Positions 54,013-62,642 are shown, counted from the first letter of the stretch. The stretch: 64,000 nt of DNA from JAJPKK01 sp963747835 (GCA_963747835.1 CAVVGO010000005.1:2170001-2234000); one strand, 5' to 3'. The notes: generated by a model not told the origin, from the sequence alone. A program made the numbers and translations.

Positions 54013-55116
54013 GTGAAAACGCCACCGGCCTTTTTGAATTCGCTTGCGATCGTCGCGGGCGTCGTCACACTGGCGGTCCTGCGAGACGGCGCGCCGCCCC
54101 AGACACCTGCCCCCCTTCCCCCCGGTCGGCGCGAACATCTGACGCGACAGTTATTGCGGGCGCGGGAGTCGGGACGAGGCCGCGAAGCGACTTCACCCAG
54201 GCATATCCCGTGGAAGGGATGGAAGGATATTTTTTGGCGCACCGTCAATCAGGTGTCGCAAAACCGACTGCCTGCCATTTCCGCTGGGGTCGTTTTCTAT
54301 GGCCTACTCGCCCTGTTTCCAGCCATCACGGCAATGGTGTCGGCCTACGGCCTTTTCGCCCCGGCAGCGACCATTCGGGAACATCTCTCCTTTGTGGCCG
54401 AAGTCGTGCCGGCAGACGCTTATTCCATCGTCCAGGATCAGATCGGCCGCGTGCTGGCGAAGGGCGACGCCAAGCTAAGTCTGGGATTTATTTTCGGCTT
54501 CGGGCTGGCGCTGTGGAGCGCCAATGCCGGCATGAAAGCCACCATTGACGCGCTGAACATCGTCTATCAGGAAACCGAGAAAAGGGGCTTTATCCGGCTA
54601 AATCTTATTTCGCTGGTGTTTACGACAGCCGCGATCGGGGTCGCCATCATTGCGGTCGGTGCCGTCGTCGTGACGCCCCTCGTGCTCGAGCGCATTGGGT
54701 TGGGGGCGGTGACCGAAAGTGCCGTGCGAATCGTCCGCTGGCCGGCGCTTGTGCTCGGCATGCTGGCGTGCCTCGCGGTGCTATACCGTTACGGGCCAAG
54801 CCGCCGCGAGGCGCGGTGGGAATGGCTTAGTGTTGGTGCTGTTGTCGCCACGCTGGCCTGGTTCGCCGGCTCCGCCGCATTGTCAGACTATCTTGCGAAA
54901 TACGCCCATTACGACGCTACCTATGGATCGCTAGGCACCGCGATCGGAACCATGATGTGGATGTGGATGTCGACGATCGTGGTCCTGTTCGGTGCCGCGC
55001 TCAATTCCGAGATCGAGCATCAGACCGCAAGGGATACGACAGTCGGAGCCGAAAAACCACTGGGTGCCCGCGGCGCCACCATGGCCGATACGGTCGGCGC
55101 CGCGCAAACACCGTAG
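54013..55116 (+). CDS. YihY/BrkB-family membrane protein
   Basis: 367 residues with six predicted helices. The family start is seen in RLPAISAGVVFYGLLALFPA, and the C-terminal WMWMSTIVVLFGAALNSEIEH is typical. The GTG at 54013 with a G-rich ribosome tract is the best start; the first 70 residues form a divergent cytoplasmic extension. The AI-2E-type gene begins 32 bases after its stop, so the two are an operon. Function unknown. Virulence-factor labels for the family are not supported here. Confidence 0.87.
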   Translation: MKTPPAFLNSLAIVAGVVTLAVLRDGAPPQTPAPLPPGRREHLTRQLLRARESGRGREATSPRHIPWKGWKDIFWRTVNQVSQNRLPAISAGVVFYGLLALFPAITAMVSAYGLFAPAATIREHLSFVAEVVPADAYSIVQDQIGRVLAKGDAKLSLGFIFGFGLALWSANAGMKATIDALNIVYQETEKRGFIRLNLISLVFTTAAIGVAIIAVGAVVVTPLVLERIGLGAVTESAVRIVRWPALVLGMLACLAVLYRYGPSRREARWEWLSVGAVVATLAWFAGSAALSDYLAKYAHYDATYGSLGTAIGTMMWMWMSTIVVLFGAALNSEIEHQTARDTTVGAEKPLGARGATMADTVGAAQTP

Positions 55117-55148
55117 GTGCACGTCTTCGTTAATCAGGGAGAAATATC

Positions 55149-56981
55149 ATGTGGCCGGGCGCATCACCGTCAGCCGTTGTCAACGGCGCCGCGGCCATGA
55201 TCATTGCTGCGTTATGCATTGCGGCGCTCTACGTTGGACGCGAGTTGCTGATCCCATTCGCGCTTGCGGGACTTTTGAGCTTTGTCCTGGCCCCGCCGGT
55301 TCGCGGATTGGTGAAATGGGGATTACCGCACGCGCTTTCGGTTGCGATCGTGGTCGCATCCCTGCTGGCCGCTCTGCTGGCGGGCGGCGCGATCGCCGGC
55401 CGCCAAGTCACACAACTTCTTGAGGATTTGCCGCGTCATGAAGCGAACTTGCGCGACAAGGCGCGGTTCGTGCACCTTGAGATGGGGGGTTCCGGCACGT
55501 GGCAACGCGCGGTCGCCACGGTTCGCAGCATCGAACAGGAGATCCGCGACCCGCAGACGGGAAGTCAGCCGCTGAAAATCGAGGTGGCGGAAGGTTCCGG
55601 CGCTTCGATGTCGACGTTCTTCGAATATACGCGGATGTCGGCTCCCCCGCTCGTCACCGCCGCACTGACCCTCCTCTTGACGATATTCATGATGCTTCAA
55701 TACCACGACCTTCGCGACCGCGCGGTGCGCCTGATGGGAACGTCAGAGATCGGTCGCTCGACGCAAGCCCTGAACGAGGCGGGTGACGATCTCGCCCATT
55801 TCTTTCTCCTTCAGTCCGCATTGAACGCAAGCTTCGGCGTTTTCGTCGGTATATCGCTGTGGGCGATTGGCATCCCGAGTCCCGCGCTGTGGGGAGCCAT
55901 CGCGGCAGTCCTGCGGTTCATCCCGTATATCGGTGCCCTGCTGTCGGCTGCGTTCCCGATGGCGCTTGCCGCGATGATCGAACCAGGCTGGGTAAAGCTT
56001 CTAGAAACCGCTGCTGTCTTTCTGATTGGCGATCCGCTTGTAGGTCAGATCGTAGAGCCGCTTTTGTTCGGGTCGCAAACGCGGCTATCCCCGCTGGCAG
56101 TGCTGCTCGGCGCCACGTTCTGGACGCTGCTTTGGGGACCGGTCGGACTTATATTGGCAGTGCCGTTGACTTTGGCGATCGTGGTGATGGGGCAACACAT
56201 TCCGGGCCTCGAGTTCATGCGCATTCTGCTCGGCAACGAACCGGCACTCGAGCCGCCGGACCAGCTCTATCATCAGCTTCTCGCCGGAGATGCCAGCAAA
56301 GCCGCCAAAGACGCCGACCGATGGATCGCTGAACAGAGCTTCCAGAACTATCTCGACGAAGTTGCTATCCCATCGCTTCGCGTTGCGTCGGAGGATCAAA
56401 AACGCGGTGTGCTCGGCCGCCAGCAGATGACCGACTTCGATGAAGCGCTCGCCGAATATATGCGGCTGCTCAAGGAGAGCCTCGATTTCACGCACGAGCA
56501 GCAGGCGACCGCCATCGCCGCCAAGTCCGATTCGGTCCACCGGCGCTCGGCAACCGCCCTCGTCCTTGCCGGCAGAGGAAGTCTTGATCTCGCCGCTTCC
56601 GAACTGATTGCGGACGCCCTGCGGCTCAACCTCGGAATAGCGGTCCGTTGCCCCTCGCTCGGAGGATTGACCGGGATCGGCGCCGCCGCGGAGGCCGCGC
56701 CGGACAAACCACCCGATATCATCGCGCTCGTCTCGGTCGGAGCTGTTACAGCGGCGCAACTCGAACTTCTGGTGCGTCGCGTGGGCCGGACCTTTCCAAG
56801 TTCACGGCTCATCATCAGCTATTGGGACGAACGGGACGAGCGCTTGGGACAGCCCATGGCGAATTCTGAGACGATCCGACAAGCCAATTCGGCGGCTTCG
56901 CTCGTCGATCTCGTTGGACGGATTGCGGACGAACAGTCCAGCGCGGCGGCGCTGCCGCTTGAGGTGGCCGTGGGCGCATGA
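55149..56981 (+). CDS. AI-2E-type transporter with C-terminal soluble domain
   Basis: 610 residues. The membrane half (1-360) is an AI-2E/PerM protein: IPFALAGLLSFVLAPPVRGL, the conserved VGQIVEPLLFG and LSPLAVLLGATFWTLLWGP. The second half (about 380-600) is soluble with a Rossmann-like part reading VLAGRGSLDLAASELIADAL and later DIIALVSVGAVTAAQLELLV, resembling a B12-binding-type or sensor domain. The fusion suggests a regulated exporter. It is in one operon with the YihY-type gene. The true substrate is unknown, and the AI-2 name need not apply. Confidence 0.85.
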   Translation: MWPGASPSAVVNGAAAMIIAALCIAALYVGRELLIPFALAGLLSFVLAPPVRGLVKWGLPHALSVAIVVASLLAALLAGGAIAGRQVTQLLEDLPRHEANLRDKARFVHLEMGGSGTWQRAVATVRSIEQEIRDPQTGSQPLKIEVAEGSGASMSTFFEYTRMSAPPLVTAALTLLLTIFMMLQYHDLRDRAVRLMGTSEIGRSTQALNEAGDDLAHFFLLQSALNASFGVFVGISLWAIGIPSPALWGAIAAVLRFIPYIGALLSAAFPMALAAMIEPGWVKLLETAAVFLIGDPLVGQIVEPLLFGSQTRLSPLAVLLGATFWTLLWGPVGLILAVPLTLAIVVMGQHIPGLEFMRILLGNEPALEPPDQLYHQLLAGDASKAAKDADRWIAEQSFQNYLDEVAIPSLRVASEDQKRGVLGRQQMTDFDEALAEYMRLLKESLDFTHEQQATAIAAKSDSVHRRSATALVLAGRGSLDLAASELIADALRLNLGIAVRCPSLGGLTGIGAAAEAAPDKPPDIIALVSVGAVTAAQLELLVRRVGRTFPSSRLIISYWDERDERLGQPMANSETIRQANSAASLVDLVGRIADEQSSAAALPLEVAVGA

Positions 56982-57010
56982 CCGCTGCTGGGTGGGATGC
57001 AGCCGCGCGA

Positions 57011-57724
57011 TCAACGCCGCGAATGATGCGACAGCAGCCAGCCGAGACATGCGGCGCCGGTAAGAACCACGATCAGATTGGCGCGGTCACCGTGGCGGAT
57101 CACGTCGGCGGCGTGATCAATCGCCTCCTCCGTGGCACCGTGCGCCGTGGTGCGGAGATTCCCCAGCAATTCGTCCACCAACGGATTACCCACACTCGGG
57201 TATTTCACGAACCGCGACAAGAGCGCCAATGGCCCGATGAGGTCTCTGGCGGATGTGGTAGACGGTGTCGCTACCGCGATCGGTGGCTCCCACAAGGTCA
57301 CGCCGGCAAGCGGCTCGTCCCGTGACGCGACGGACTCGTTCATCGTTAGGCCGGCGCTCGACGTCACTGCCGCAGCGGAGGTCGCTATTTTCATCCGGTT
57401 GGTCGAGAGGGATTTAGACTTGGTGGCAGCGGCTGCAGCCAGGATCACAGTTACCATGACCAAAATGGCGCCGACGGCTCCGAGCCCGGCAAAGGGGCCA
57501 TAACCGTCCGCAATCCACATATACAGCGCGATCAACCCAACGCCTGCCGCCATGGCGGCAGCAAGCGAGGCAAACGCAGATAAAGCCGCGATCACCGCAA
57601 CTTCCTGCGCTGCCTGCTTGACGTGCTCGGTTGCCTGTTCGACGCGCCGTTCGAGGCTCGCTTTGGCGGCGGCCATCTGGGCCGCAACGTCGAGGCCGAA
57701 CAGCTTCAGGATATTGAACAACAT
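57011..57724 (-). CDS. Membrane protein, phage-holin-superfamily-like
   Basis: 237 residues with helices at about 45-65 and 72-98, preceded by an amphipathic coiled stretch (ASLERRVEQATEHVKQAAQE), then a polar region and a C-terminal helix (NLIVVLTGAACLGWLLSH). Resembles holin-superfamily (DUF1469-type) proteins found next to DUF883 genes. The ATG overlaps the DUF883-like stop by one base (TGATG). It is last in the CsbD operon. A role in envelope stress is inferred. Confidence 0.75.
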   Translation of the reverse strand: MLFNILKLFGLDVAAQMAAAKASLERRVEQATEHVKQAAQEVAVIAALSAFASLAAAMAAGVGLIALYMWIADGYGPFAGLGAVGAILVMVTVILAAAAATKSKSLSTNRMKIATSAAAVTSSAGLTMNESVASRDEPLAGVTLWEPPIAVATPSTTSARDLIGPLALLSRFVKYPSVGNPLVDELLGNLRTTAHGATEEAIDHAADVIRHGDRANLIVVLTGAACLGWLLSHHSRR

Positions 57725-58194
57725 CAGCTTCGACGTCCCATCAGACCGATCAAGACACCGACCATGACCGCGCCCGCGATCGCGCCAAGCGGATTGCGGC
57801 GTGCCATGTTCTCGAGTTCGGACGCTATGCTCTTTGCCTGCGTGGAGGCGGCAGAGGCCAAGTCGGCGCCCCTGTCGGCAAGGCCACTCGCGACGGTACC
57901 GACCTGACCGGCCACATTGGACGTGACGTCGCGGGCCGATTTTGCGGCTTCGCCGCCGGCTTGGGACACGAATTTGGCGACCGTGTCCTTGAGGTTGTTA
58001 AGGTCGATCCGCAGCGACTGCAAATCCGAGCTCGCCGAATTCATTGCCTCGCTGGCGGCGCTGCCGATGGCATCCTTCCCCCGGTTTACCGACTCGGAGA
58101 TGGAAGGACTTGCTGCGCTGCCACGGGGGTCGTTGAATTTGCCGCCTGCCGCTGCGTTAGCAGAAGCTCCTGAGCGGACGCTACCTTGTTCCAT
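57724..58194 (-). CDS. DUF883/ElaB-like ribosome- or membrane-associated protein
   Basis: 156 residues. The amphipathic helices (DLQSLRIDLNNLKDTVAKFV, GADLASAASTQAKSIASELE) end in a C-terminal membrane helix RNPLGAIAGAVMVGVLIGLM, the layout of ElaB/YqjD-type proteins, which tether ribosomes to the membrane in E. coli during stationary phase. Residues 1-45 are low-complexity. It overlaps the downstream gene by one base and lies 49 bases after csbD, so the same transcript probably carries them. Confidence 0.85.
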   Translation of the reverse strand: MEQGSVRSGASANAAAGGKFNDPRGSAASPSISESVNRGKDAIGSAASEAMNSASSDLQSLRIDLNNLKDTVAKFVSQAGGEAAKSARDVTSNVAGQVGTVASGLADRGADLASAASTQAKSIASELENMARRNPLGAIAGAVMVGVLIGLMGRRS

Positions 58195-58243
58195 TTTTAT
58201 CCTTTCTACCGTGTGTTGACATTTGTTGTTGGTGCGCTGTCGC

Positions 58244-58417
58244 TCACTTTCCGCGCAGGCTGTCTTTCAAGCCGCCGACCGCGTTCCTGATCTTGCCCTC
58301 GGCCTTATCAGCATTTCCTTCAGCTTCAAGCTTGGAATCGCCGAGTACTTTTCCTGCGACCGCCTTAGCGGTGCCTTTGGCCTGCTCGGCCGACCCTTTG
58401 ATCCGATCCTTGTCCAT
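58244..58417 (-). CDS. CsbD-family stress protein
   Basis: 57 residues, MDKDRIKGSAEQAKG with the repeated KAVAGKVLGD and KAEGKIRNAVGGLKD pattern of CsbD proteins. They are highly expressed under general stress, but their action is unknown. The ATG at 58417 is preceded by GGAGGAA. It is second in the operon led by the 28-residue protein. Confidence 0.93.
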   Translation of the reverse strand: MDKDRIKGSAEQAKGTAKAVAGKVLGDSKLEAEGNADKAEGKIRNAVGGLKDSLRGK

Positions 58418-58518
58418 TGGATGTTCCTCCGTGTGTTGGATACGCGATGTGTTGTGCTGGAGTTTATGTTGCAGTTGCATTGTTCGGACGCGCCTGCACG
58501 ATCAGCGAATCCGAACCG

Positions 58519-58605
58519 TCAGTGGTGCCAGAACAATGCCAGCAGGATGACGATTGGGAGCGGTACGCCCAAGAGCCAAAGCAGCGCACCTCGCCCAAAC
58601 CCCAT
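58519..58605 (-). CDS. 28-residue hydrophobic membrane peptide
   Basis: 28 residues: MGFGRGALLWLLGVPLPIVI followed by LLALFWHH. A well-placed GGAGG precedes the ATG at 58605, and the exact EcfG boxes at 58649-58673 are in the right place to start its transcript. It is one membrane helix with a basic residue near the start and His at the end. Known small stress peptides are often missed by gene callers; this one has the hallmarks of a real gene and leads the CsbD/DUF883/holin operon. Confidence 0.75.
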   Translation of the reverse strand: MGFGRGALLWLLGVPLPIVILLALFWHH

Positions 58606-58648
58606 GATCGCCTCCATCGTTCAATGCTGACTGTTTACGCGGGCAATC

Positions 58649-58673
58649 AACGCATGAAACAATGTTAGGTTCC
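58649..58673 (-). promoter_or_regulatory. EcfG-type promoter of the csbD operon
   Basis: On the minus strand GGAAC (58673-58669), 16 bases and CGTT (58652-58649). It lies about 44 bases before the ATG of the 28-residue gene. Confidence 0.8.
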
Positions 58674-58835
58674 GAGGTGCGGAACCCGCGGCCACCATCT
58701 TCTGACGTGACAATGCTACGGTCCGGGAGATATTCACGGCAGGTTCTTCGAGAATTGTACGCATCGCACGGATCAGCCCTCCTCCGCGCAACGCGTCAGC
58801 ATGCTAATGCGACCGCTGGAGCATGTTCCGATGAG

Positions 58836-58914
58836 GTCGTCGCGGGCATCCACGTCTTTCTTGCAGCCGTTCAGCAAGAGAGGCGTCGATGGCCGGGACG
58901 AGCTTGGCCACGAC
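58836..58914. repeat. Degenerate copy of the palindromic dispersed element
   Basis: CGGGCATCCACGTCTT (58843-58858) and, after a 17-base loop, AAGAGAGGCGTCGATGGCC and GACGAGCTTGGCCACGAC match the arms of the element at 7655-7745, with several substitutions. It is less symmetrical than that copy. Confidence 0.55.
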
Positions 58915-59128
58915 TTCATCAAAAATGATTTAACGTGACCGGAATCCACTCTAGTGATCGAGAAGGACGACTAAAGCGAGAGGACGTCGCAGATGAGATG
59001 CAAGAAACTTGGTAAATCGCCTTAAATCGCCACGGCCCAATGGAACGACTGACACGAATTGTTGTTAAGTCGGAACCGTCGAGGCGGTGCCGGGCTGTCG
59101 GCCCCCGCCATTCAATCCGGAACTCATC

Positions 59129-59329
59129 ATGTTTGAGCAGAATTCAAATCCCGCTTTCGAAGCCCGGAGCTTGTCGTCGGCGCCGGGCTGGTACGTACGC
59201 GTTGTTTGGCCGCACGGGAAGCGCGAGCACATCCCAGGCTTTATGTCACAACGGGAAGCCGTGCGTTGGATTGAAGAGAAGGCCAAGTCATGGCTTTCGG
59301 CCCGCAAGATGTTGGTCGATAAAATCTGA
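59129..59329 (+). CDS. Short hypothetical protein
   Basis: 66 residues. The central stretch GWYVRVVWPHGKREHIPGF is followed by a helix QREAVRWIEEKAKSWLS, a compact fold I cannot name. The ATG at 59129 is one option, with GGAA before it; an upstream in-frame start at 59087 adds 14 residues. A stress-like GGAAC-N16-TGTT lies at 59042-59066. Confidence 0.6.
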   Translation: MFEQNSNPAFEARSLSSAPGWYVRVVWPHGKREHIPGFMSQREAVRWIEEKAKSWLSARKMLVDKI

Positions 59330-59465
59330 GCGTGGCGGGCCAGACCGGACCGTCTCGCTTCGGCGCGACCCCGGCTATCAATTCCTTAATTTGATGCACT
59401 ATGCTGCTGCGCGATCAAGCGCCTGGCGGTACCGTTGAGGCGTGGTAGCGACGCGGTAAGGCGAC

Positions 59466-59490
59466 GGAACATTGTGGGCTCGATCTCGTT
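59466..59490 (+). promoter_or_regulatory. EcfG-type promoter of the GH15 gene
   Basis: GGAAC (59466-59470), a 16-base spacer and CGTT (59487-59490), 42 bases before the GH15 start codon. Confidence 0.8.
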
Positions 59491-59532
59491 GATTACCGGC
59501 GGTCCGCCCCGCATCGGACTGCGGCTTGATAA

Positions 59533-61365
59533 ATGGCCAAACTCATTGAAGATTATGCACTGATCGGCGATTGCGAAACCGCGGCCCTGGTAAGCCGCGA
59601 TGGGTCGATCGACTGGCTTTGCTGGCCGCGTTTCGATTCTGGGGCCGTCTTTGCGAGCTTGTTGGGCGACGTCGACAACGGGCGGTGGAGCATTTCTCCA
59701 GTCGACCCCGCCGCCCGTATCACGCGGCGCTATCGTCCATGGACCCTGATCCTTGAGACCGATTTCGAGACCGGCGAGGGTGCCGTCACGCTGATCGACT
59801 TCATGCCGCTGCGATTTCAAGGAGGCCAGTCTCGTAACACCAGCCACCTTGTGCGGATCGTGCGAGGTCGCAGCGGCAATATTGCGATGACCACCGAATT
59901 CATTTTGCGGTTCCAGTACGGCGCGATCGTGCCATGGATCAAACGCATCGCGCCCGATACCATCACAGCGATTGCCGGCCCCGATATGGCGGTGCTGCAG
60001 TCCAGCGTACCAATTGAACCTGACGGCTTCCGTCACCGCGGCAGCTTTACGGTCGCCGCCGGCGACGAAGCGGTGTTCGTGCTCGGCTATGGCCCTTCCT
60101 ATCAGTCGCCGCCGGACGCGATCGATCCGTTCGCCGCTCTGAAGGCGACCCAAACCGCGTGGGAGGATTGGACCAACGGGTGCCGCGAATACGGCGCACA
60201 TTCCGACGCCGTGAAACGGTCGCTGATAACCCTGAAGGCTCTGACCTACCTGCCCACCGGCGGCATCGTGGCCGCGCCCACTACATCGTTGCCGGAAACG
60301 CTCGGAGGTCCACGCAATTGGGATTACCGCTATTGCTGGCTCCGTGACGCCACCTTTACGCTCCTGTCGCTCATGACCTCAGGCTTCCATCAGGAAGCCG
60401 CTGCTTGGCGCGGGTGGTTGCGGCGCGCCGTCGCCGGCGATCCCGCACAGGTGCAGATCATGTACGGGCTTGCGGGCGAGCGGCGGCTCGACGAATGGGA
60501 AGTCTCGTGGCTCAAGGGATACGAAGGCGCGCGCCCCGTTCGCATCGGCAACGCGGCTGCCGGTCAGCTCCAGCTTGATATCTATGGCGAGGTCATGGAC
60601 GCGTTGTATCAGGCGAGCGCCGCGGGCCTCTCGGATGACAACCCCGATTGGGACCTGCAATGCGCGCTGATCGAACACCTTGGAACCGTATGGCAGCAGC
60701 CGGACGAGGGAATTTGGGAGGTCCGTGGCGGCCGCCGGCAGTTCACCCATTCCAAGGTCATGGCCTGGGTTGCCTTCGATCGGGCCATCAAGACCATCGA
60801 AAAATTTGGATTGCCCGGGCCAATCGAGCGATGGCGCGATATACGCCGGCAGATTCATCAGGAGGTCTGCCAAAATGGATACAGTCCCGAACGCGGTGCG
60901 TTCGTTCAGAGCTATGGATCGAATGAACTCGATGCCAGCGCACTTCTCATTCCACTCGTCGGATTTCTGCCGCCATCCGATCCGCGCGTGCGGTCCACGA
61001 TCGCAGCGATCGAAGAATATCTCATGGAGGATGGACTTGTCTTGCGATACCGCCCGGAGCGCACCGACGACGGCTTGAAAACTCACGAAGGCGCGTTTCT
61101 GGCCTGCAGTTTTTGGCTCGTCGACAATCTCGCGTTGCAGGGGCGATATGACGACGCGTGCCAGCTTTTCGAGCGGCTGCTTTCGCTCCGCAATGACGTT
61201 GGCCTCTTGGCGGAGCAATACGATTGGACCGCCAAACGCATGGTCGGTAATTTTCCGCAGGCGTTCTCCCATGTGGCGCTCATCAACGCGGCCTATAATC
61301 TTTTCAATCAGTCCAAGAACGAAAAACCCGCAGAACAACGGGCGGCCGGCGCCGCCGCTACCTAA
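59533..61365 (+). CDS. GH15 glucoamylase/trehalase-like glycoside hydrolase
   Basis: 610 residues. An N-terminal beta-sandwich (MAKLIEDYALIGDCETAALV, SIDWLCWPRFDSGAVFASLL) precedes an alpha/alpha-barrel with NWDYRYCWLRDATFTLLSL, DIYGEVMDALYQ, the proposed catalytic acid in GIWEVRGG and base in LLAEQYDW. Known members act on starch, trehalose or related sugars, and the related acidobacterial/mycobacterial enzymes hydrolyse trehalose. An exact EcfG promoter suggests induction in general stress, when trehalose or glycogen turns over. There is no signal peptide, so it works inside the cell. Confidence 0.9.
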   Translation: MAKLIEDYALIGDCETAALVSRDGSIDWLCWPRFDSGAVFASLLGDVDNGRWSISPVDPAARITRRYRPWTLILETDFETGEGAVTLIDFMPLRFQGGQSRNTSHLVRIVRGRSGNIAMTTEFILRFQYGAIVPWIKRIAPDTITAIAGPDMAVLQSSVPIEPDGFRHRGSFTVAAGDEAVFVLGYGPSYQSPPDAIDPFAALKATQTAWEDWTNGCREYGAHSDAVKRSLITLKALTYLPTGGIVAAPTTSLPETLGGPRNWDYRYCWLRDATFTLLSLMTSGFHQEAAAWRGWLRRAVAGDPAQVQIMYGLAGERRLDEWEVSWLKGYEGARPVRIGNAAAGQLQLDIYGEVMDALYQASAAGLSDDNPDWDLQCALIEHLGTVWQQPDEGIWEVRGGRRQFTHSKVMAWVAFDRAIKTIEKFGLPGPIERWRDIRRQIHQEVCQNGYSPERGAFVQSYGSNELDASALLIPLVGFLPPSDPRVRSTIAAIEEYLMEDGLVLRYRPERTDDGLKTHEGAFLACSFWLVDNLALQGRYDDACQLFERLLSLRNDVGLLAEQYDWTAKRMVGNFPQAFSHVALINAAYNLFNQSKNEKPAEQRAAGAAAT

Positions 61366-61440
61366 GCCACGTCGCGGGCAAGGGTGATGGACACCGTCAT
61401 AGTTTGGGATGCGGTAATGCTGTGCGCAGCAGGCCAAGTC

Positions 61441-61791
61441 CTAGTTGGGCGCCCGATAACCAGGCTCGATAGCGTAATCGCCACGTTGGTAGTCGGGAGC
61501 GTACGCATATGCTGGCGCCCGTACGTAGCTGGCGCCATATGGCAAATATACTGGAGCCCATTCATATCTGGGCCCATACGGGTAGTAGCCTGGGTAGCCG
61601 TATGCCAAATCGGGGCTATAACTGGCACGGCGATGATACCGGTACCACCACCGGTTCGTAGCTACCGCGATATCGCCCTTGTGGCCGAAGCCGCGATGCC
61701 AGCTGCGTGCCGAGGCGGGACCACTGGCTGCCACAATAGCCGGGGCCGCTACCAAGAACGCCACAATGCAGGTCAATAGTCTTGTTCTCAT
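61441..61791 (-). CDS. Tyr/Gly/Pro-rich exported protein
   Basis: 116 residues with a signal peptide (MRTRLLTCIVAFLVAAPAIV, ending near SARS). The mature part is rich in Tyr, Gly, Pro and Ala (YGYPGYYPYGPRYEWAPVY, YAYAPDYQRGDYAI), a low-complexity, possibly surface-active texture. The ATG at 61791 has GGAG at the right distance. It converges on the GH15 end. No domain name fits. Confidence 0.7.
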   Translation of the reverse strand: MRTRLLTCIVAFLVAAPAIVAASGPASARSWHRGFGHKGDIAVATNRWWYRYHRRASYSPDLAYGYPGYYPYGPRYEWAPVYLPYGASYVRAPAYAYAPDYQRGDYAIEPGYRAPN

Positions 61792-61980
61792 CACACGCTC
61801 CATAATGTCGTTTCGAGTCCGCGCCGCTCGGAAATGGACCGCAATGTTTAACAATCCCGTCGCCAATGCTGCGGCGATTGCCGTGATCTTGAGTGCTGGC
61901 ATGAGGCATCCCCCACTGTTGAGAGAGAATGCCGGTCCCATGAGCGTTGTTCCGCGGGGGGCCTTCCGACCCGCCAGCGC

Positions 61981-62034
61981 GCACGCTATGGAACCCGTGC
62001 ACGCTATGGAACCCGTGCACGCTATGGAACCTGA
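61981..62034. repeat. Three tandem 18-bp repeats
   Basis: GCACGCTATGGAACCCGT occurs at 61981-61998 and 61999-62016, with a third copy (changed at its end) at 62017-62034. Each copy contains GGAAC. They lie about 55-105 bases before the second PRC-barrel gene. Confidence 0.8.
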
Positions 62035-62087
62035 GCGCGCCGCCGGACTTGGTGGAGAGCTATCGCGAATTTTTTCGGGGATGCCAG

Positions 62088-62642
62088 ATGCGCGGCCTGT
62101 ACCAATCGGCGCTGGCGGTGGCGTTGATTGCGCTTTCCGCAACGGTCTATTCGATCGCTCAAGACAATCCCCCGGCGCAGCCGCAAAATGAGCCCTCGCC
62201 GGATAACTCGGTCAAGGCACCTGCAGCACCCGCGCGAGAGCCCACTATAACGGTATTCGACAAACATGAACTGATGAGCGTCCTCGGTAAAGAGGTCCGC
62301 AGTGCCGCCGACGAGAATATGGGGCGGGTTGTCGATGTCATTGTGGATCGATCCGGACAGGTCAAGGCGGCGATCATCGACTTCGGTGGCTTCCTCGGCG
62401 TCGGCAGCCGCAAGATCGCCGTTGCGTGGAATGCGCTGCATTTCCCACCTCGTGAGAACAAGGTGGAACACATTGCCCTTGAGTTGACGCGCGATCAGGT
62501 GCGAGCGGCGCCGGAGTTCAAGGAAGACAAGCAAGTCGTCGTGCTGGGCGCTTCAGGCGGCCTCGAATTCATTTCCGTTTTAATAAGAATAGTTCCGCTG
62601 GAGCAGTCCTCTGTCCGCGAAACCATCACCGCGTCCCATTGA
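62088..62642 (+). CDS. Exported PRC-barrel protein
   Basis: 184 residues from the ATG at 62088 (MRGLYQSALAVALIALSATV), a signal peptide, then a Pro/Ala-rich stretch and the PRC-barrel: LMSVLGKEVRSAADENMGRV, VDVIVDRSGQVKAAIIDFGG, LGVGSRKIAVAW. It shares FGGFLGVxxxKIAV with the PRC protein at 52142. GGGGA lies 7 bases upstream. The in-frame open region extends to 61947 through the tandem repeats but has no support. Confidence 0.85.
   Translation: MRGLYQSALAVALIALSATVYSIAQDNPPAQPQNEPSPDNSVKAPAAPAREPTITVFDKHELMSVLGKEVRSAADENMGRVVDVIVDRSGQVKAAIIDFGGFLGVGSRKIAVAWNALHFPPRENKVEHIALELTRDQVRAAPEFKEDKQVVVLGASGGLEFISVLIRIVPLEQSSVRETITASH

Larger units (their letters stand above)
58606..59128. other. Intergenic region with stress promoter and a degenerate palindromic repeat
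   Basis: 523 bases. It holds the leftward EcfG promoter (58649-58673) for the csbD operon, a degenerate copy of the 7655-7745 element (58836-58914), and a weak stress-like GGAAC-N16-TGTT at 59042-59066 before the next gene. Nothing else is supported. Confidence 0.55.

Noticed and set aside
59042..59066. GGAAC-N16-TGTT before the 66-residue gene.
   Set aside because: Same reason: one mismatch in the -10. Such near matches are expected a few times by chance in 64 kb.
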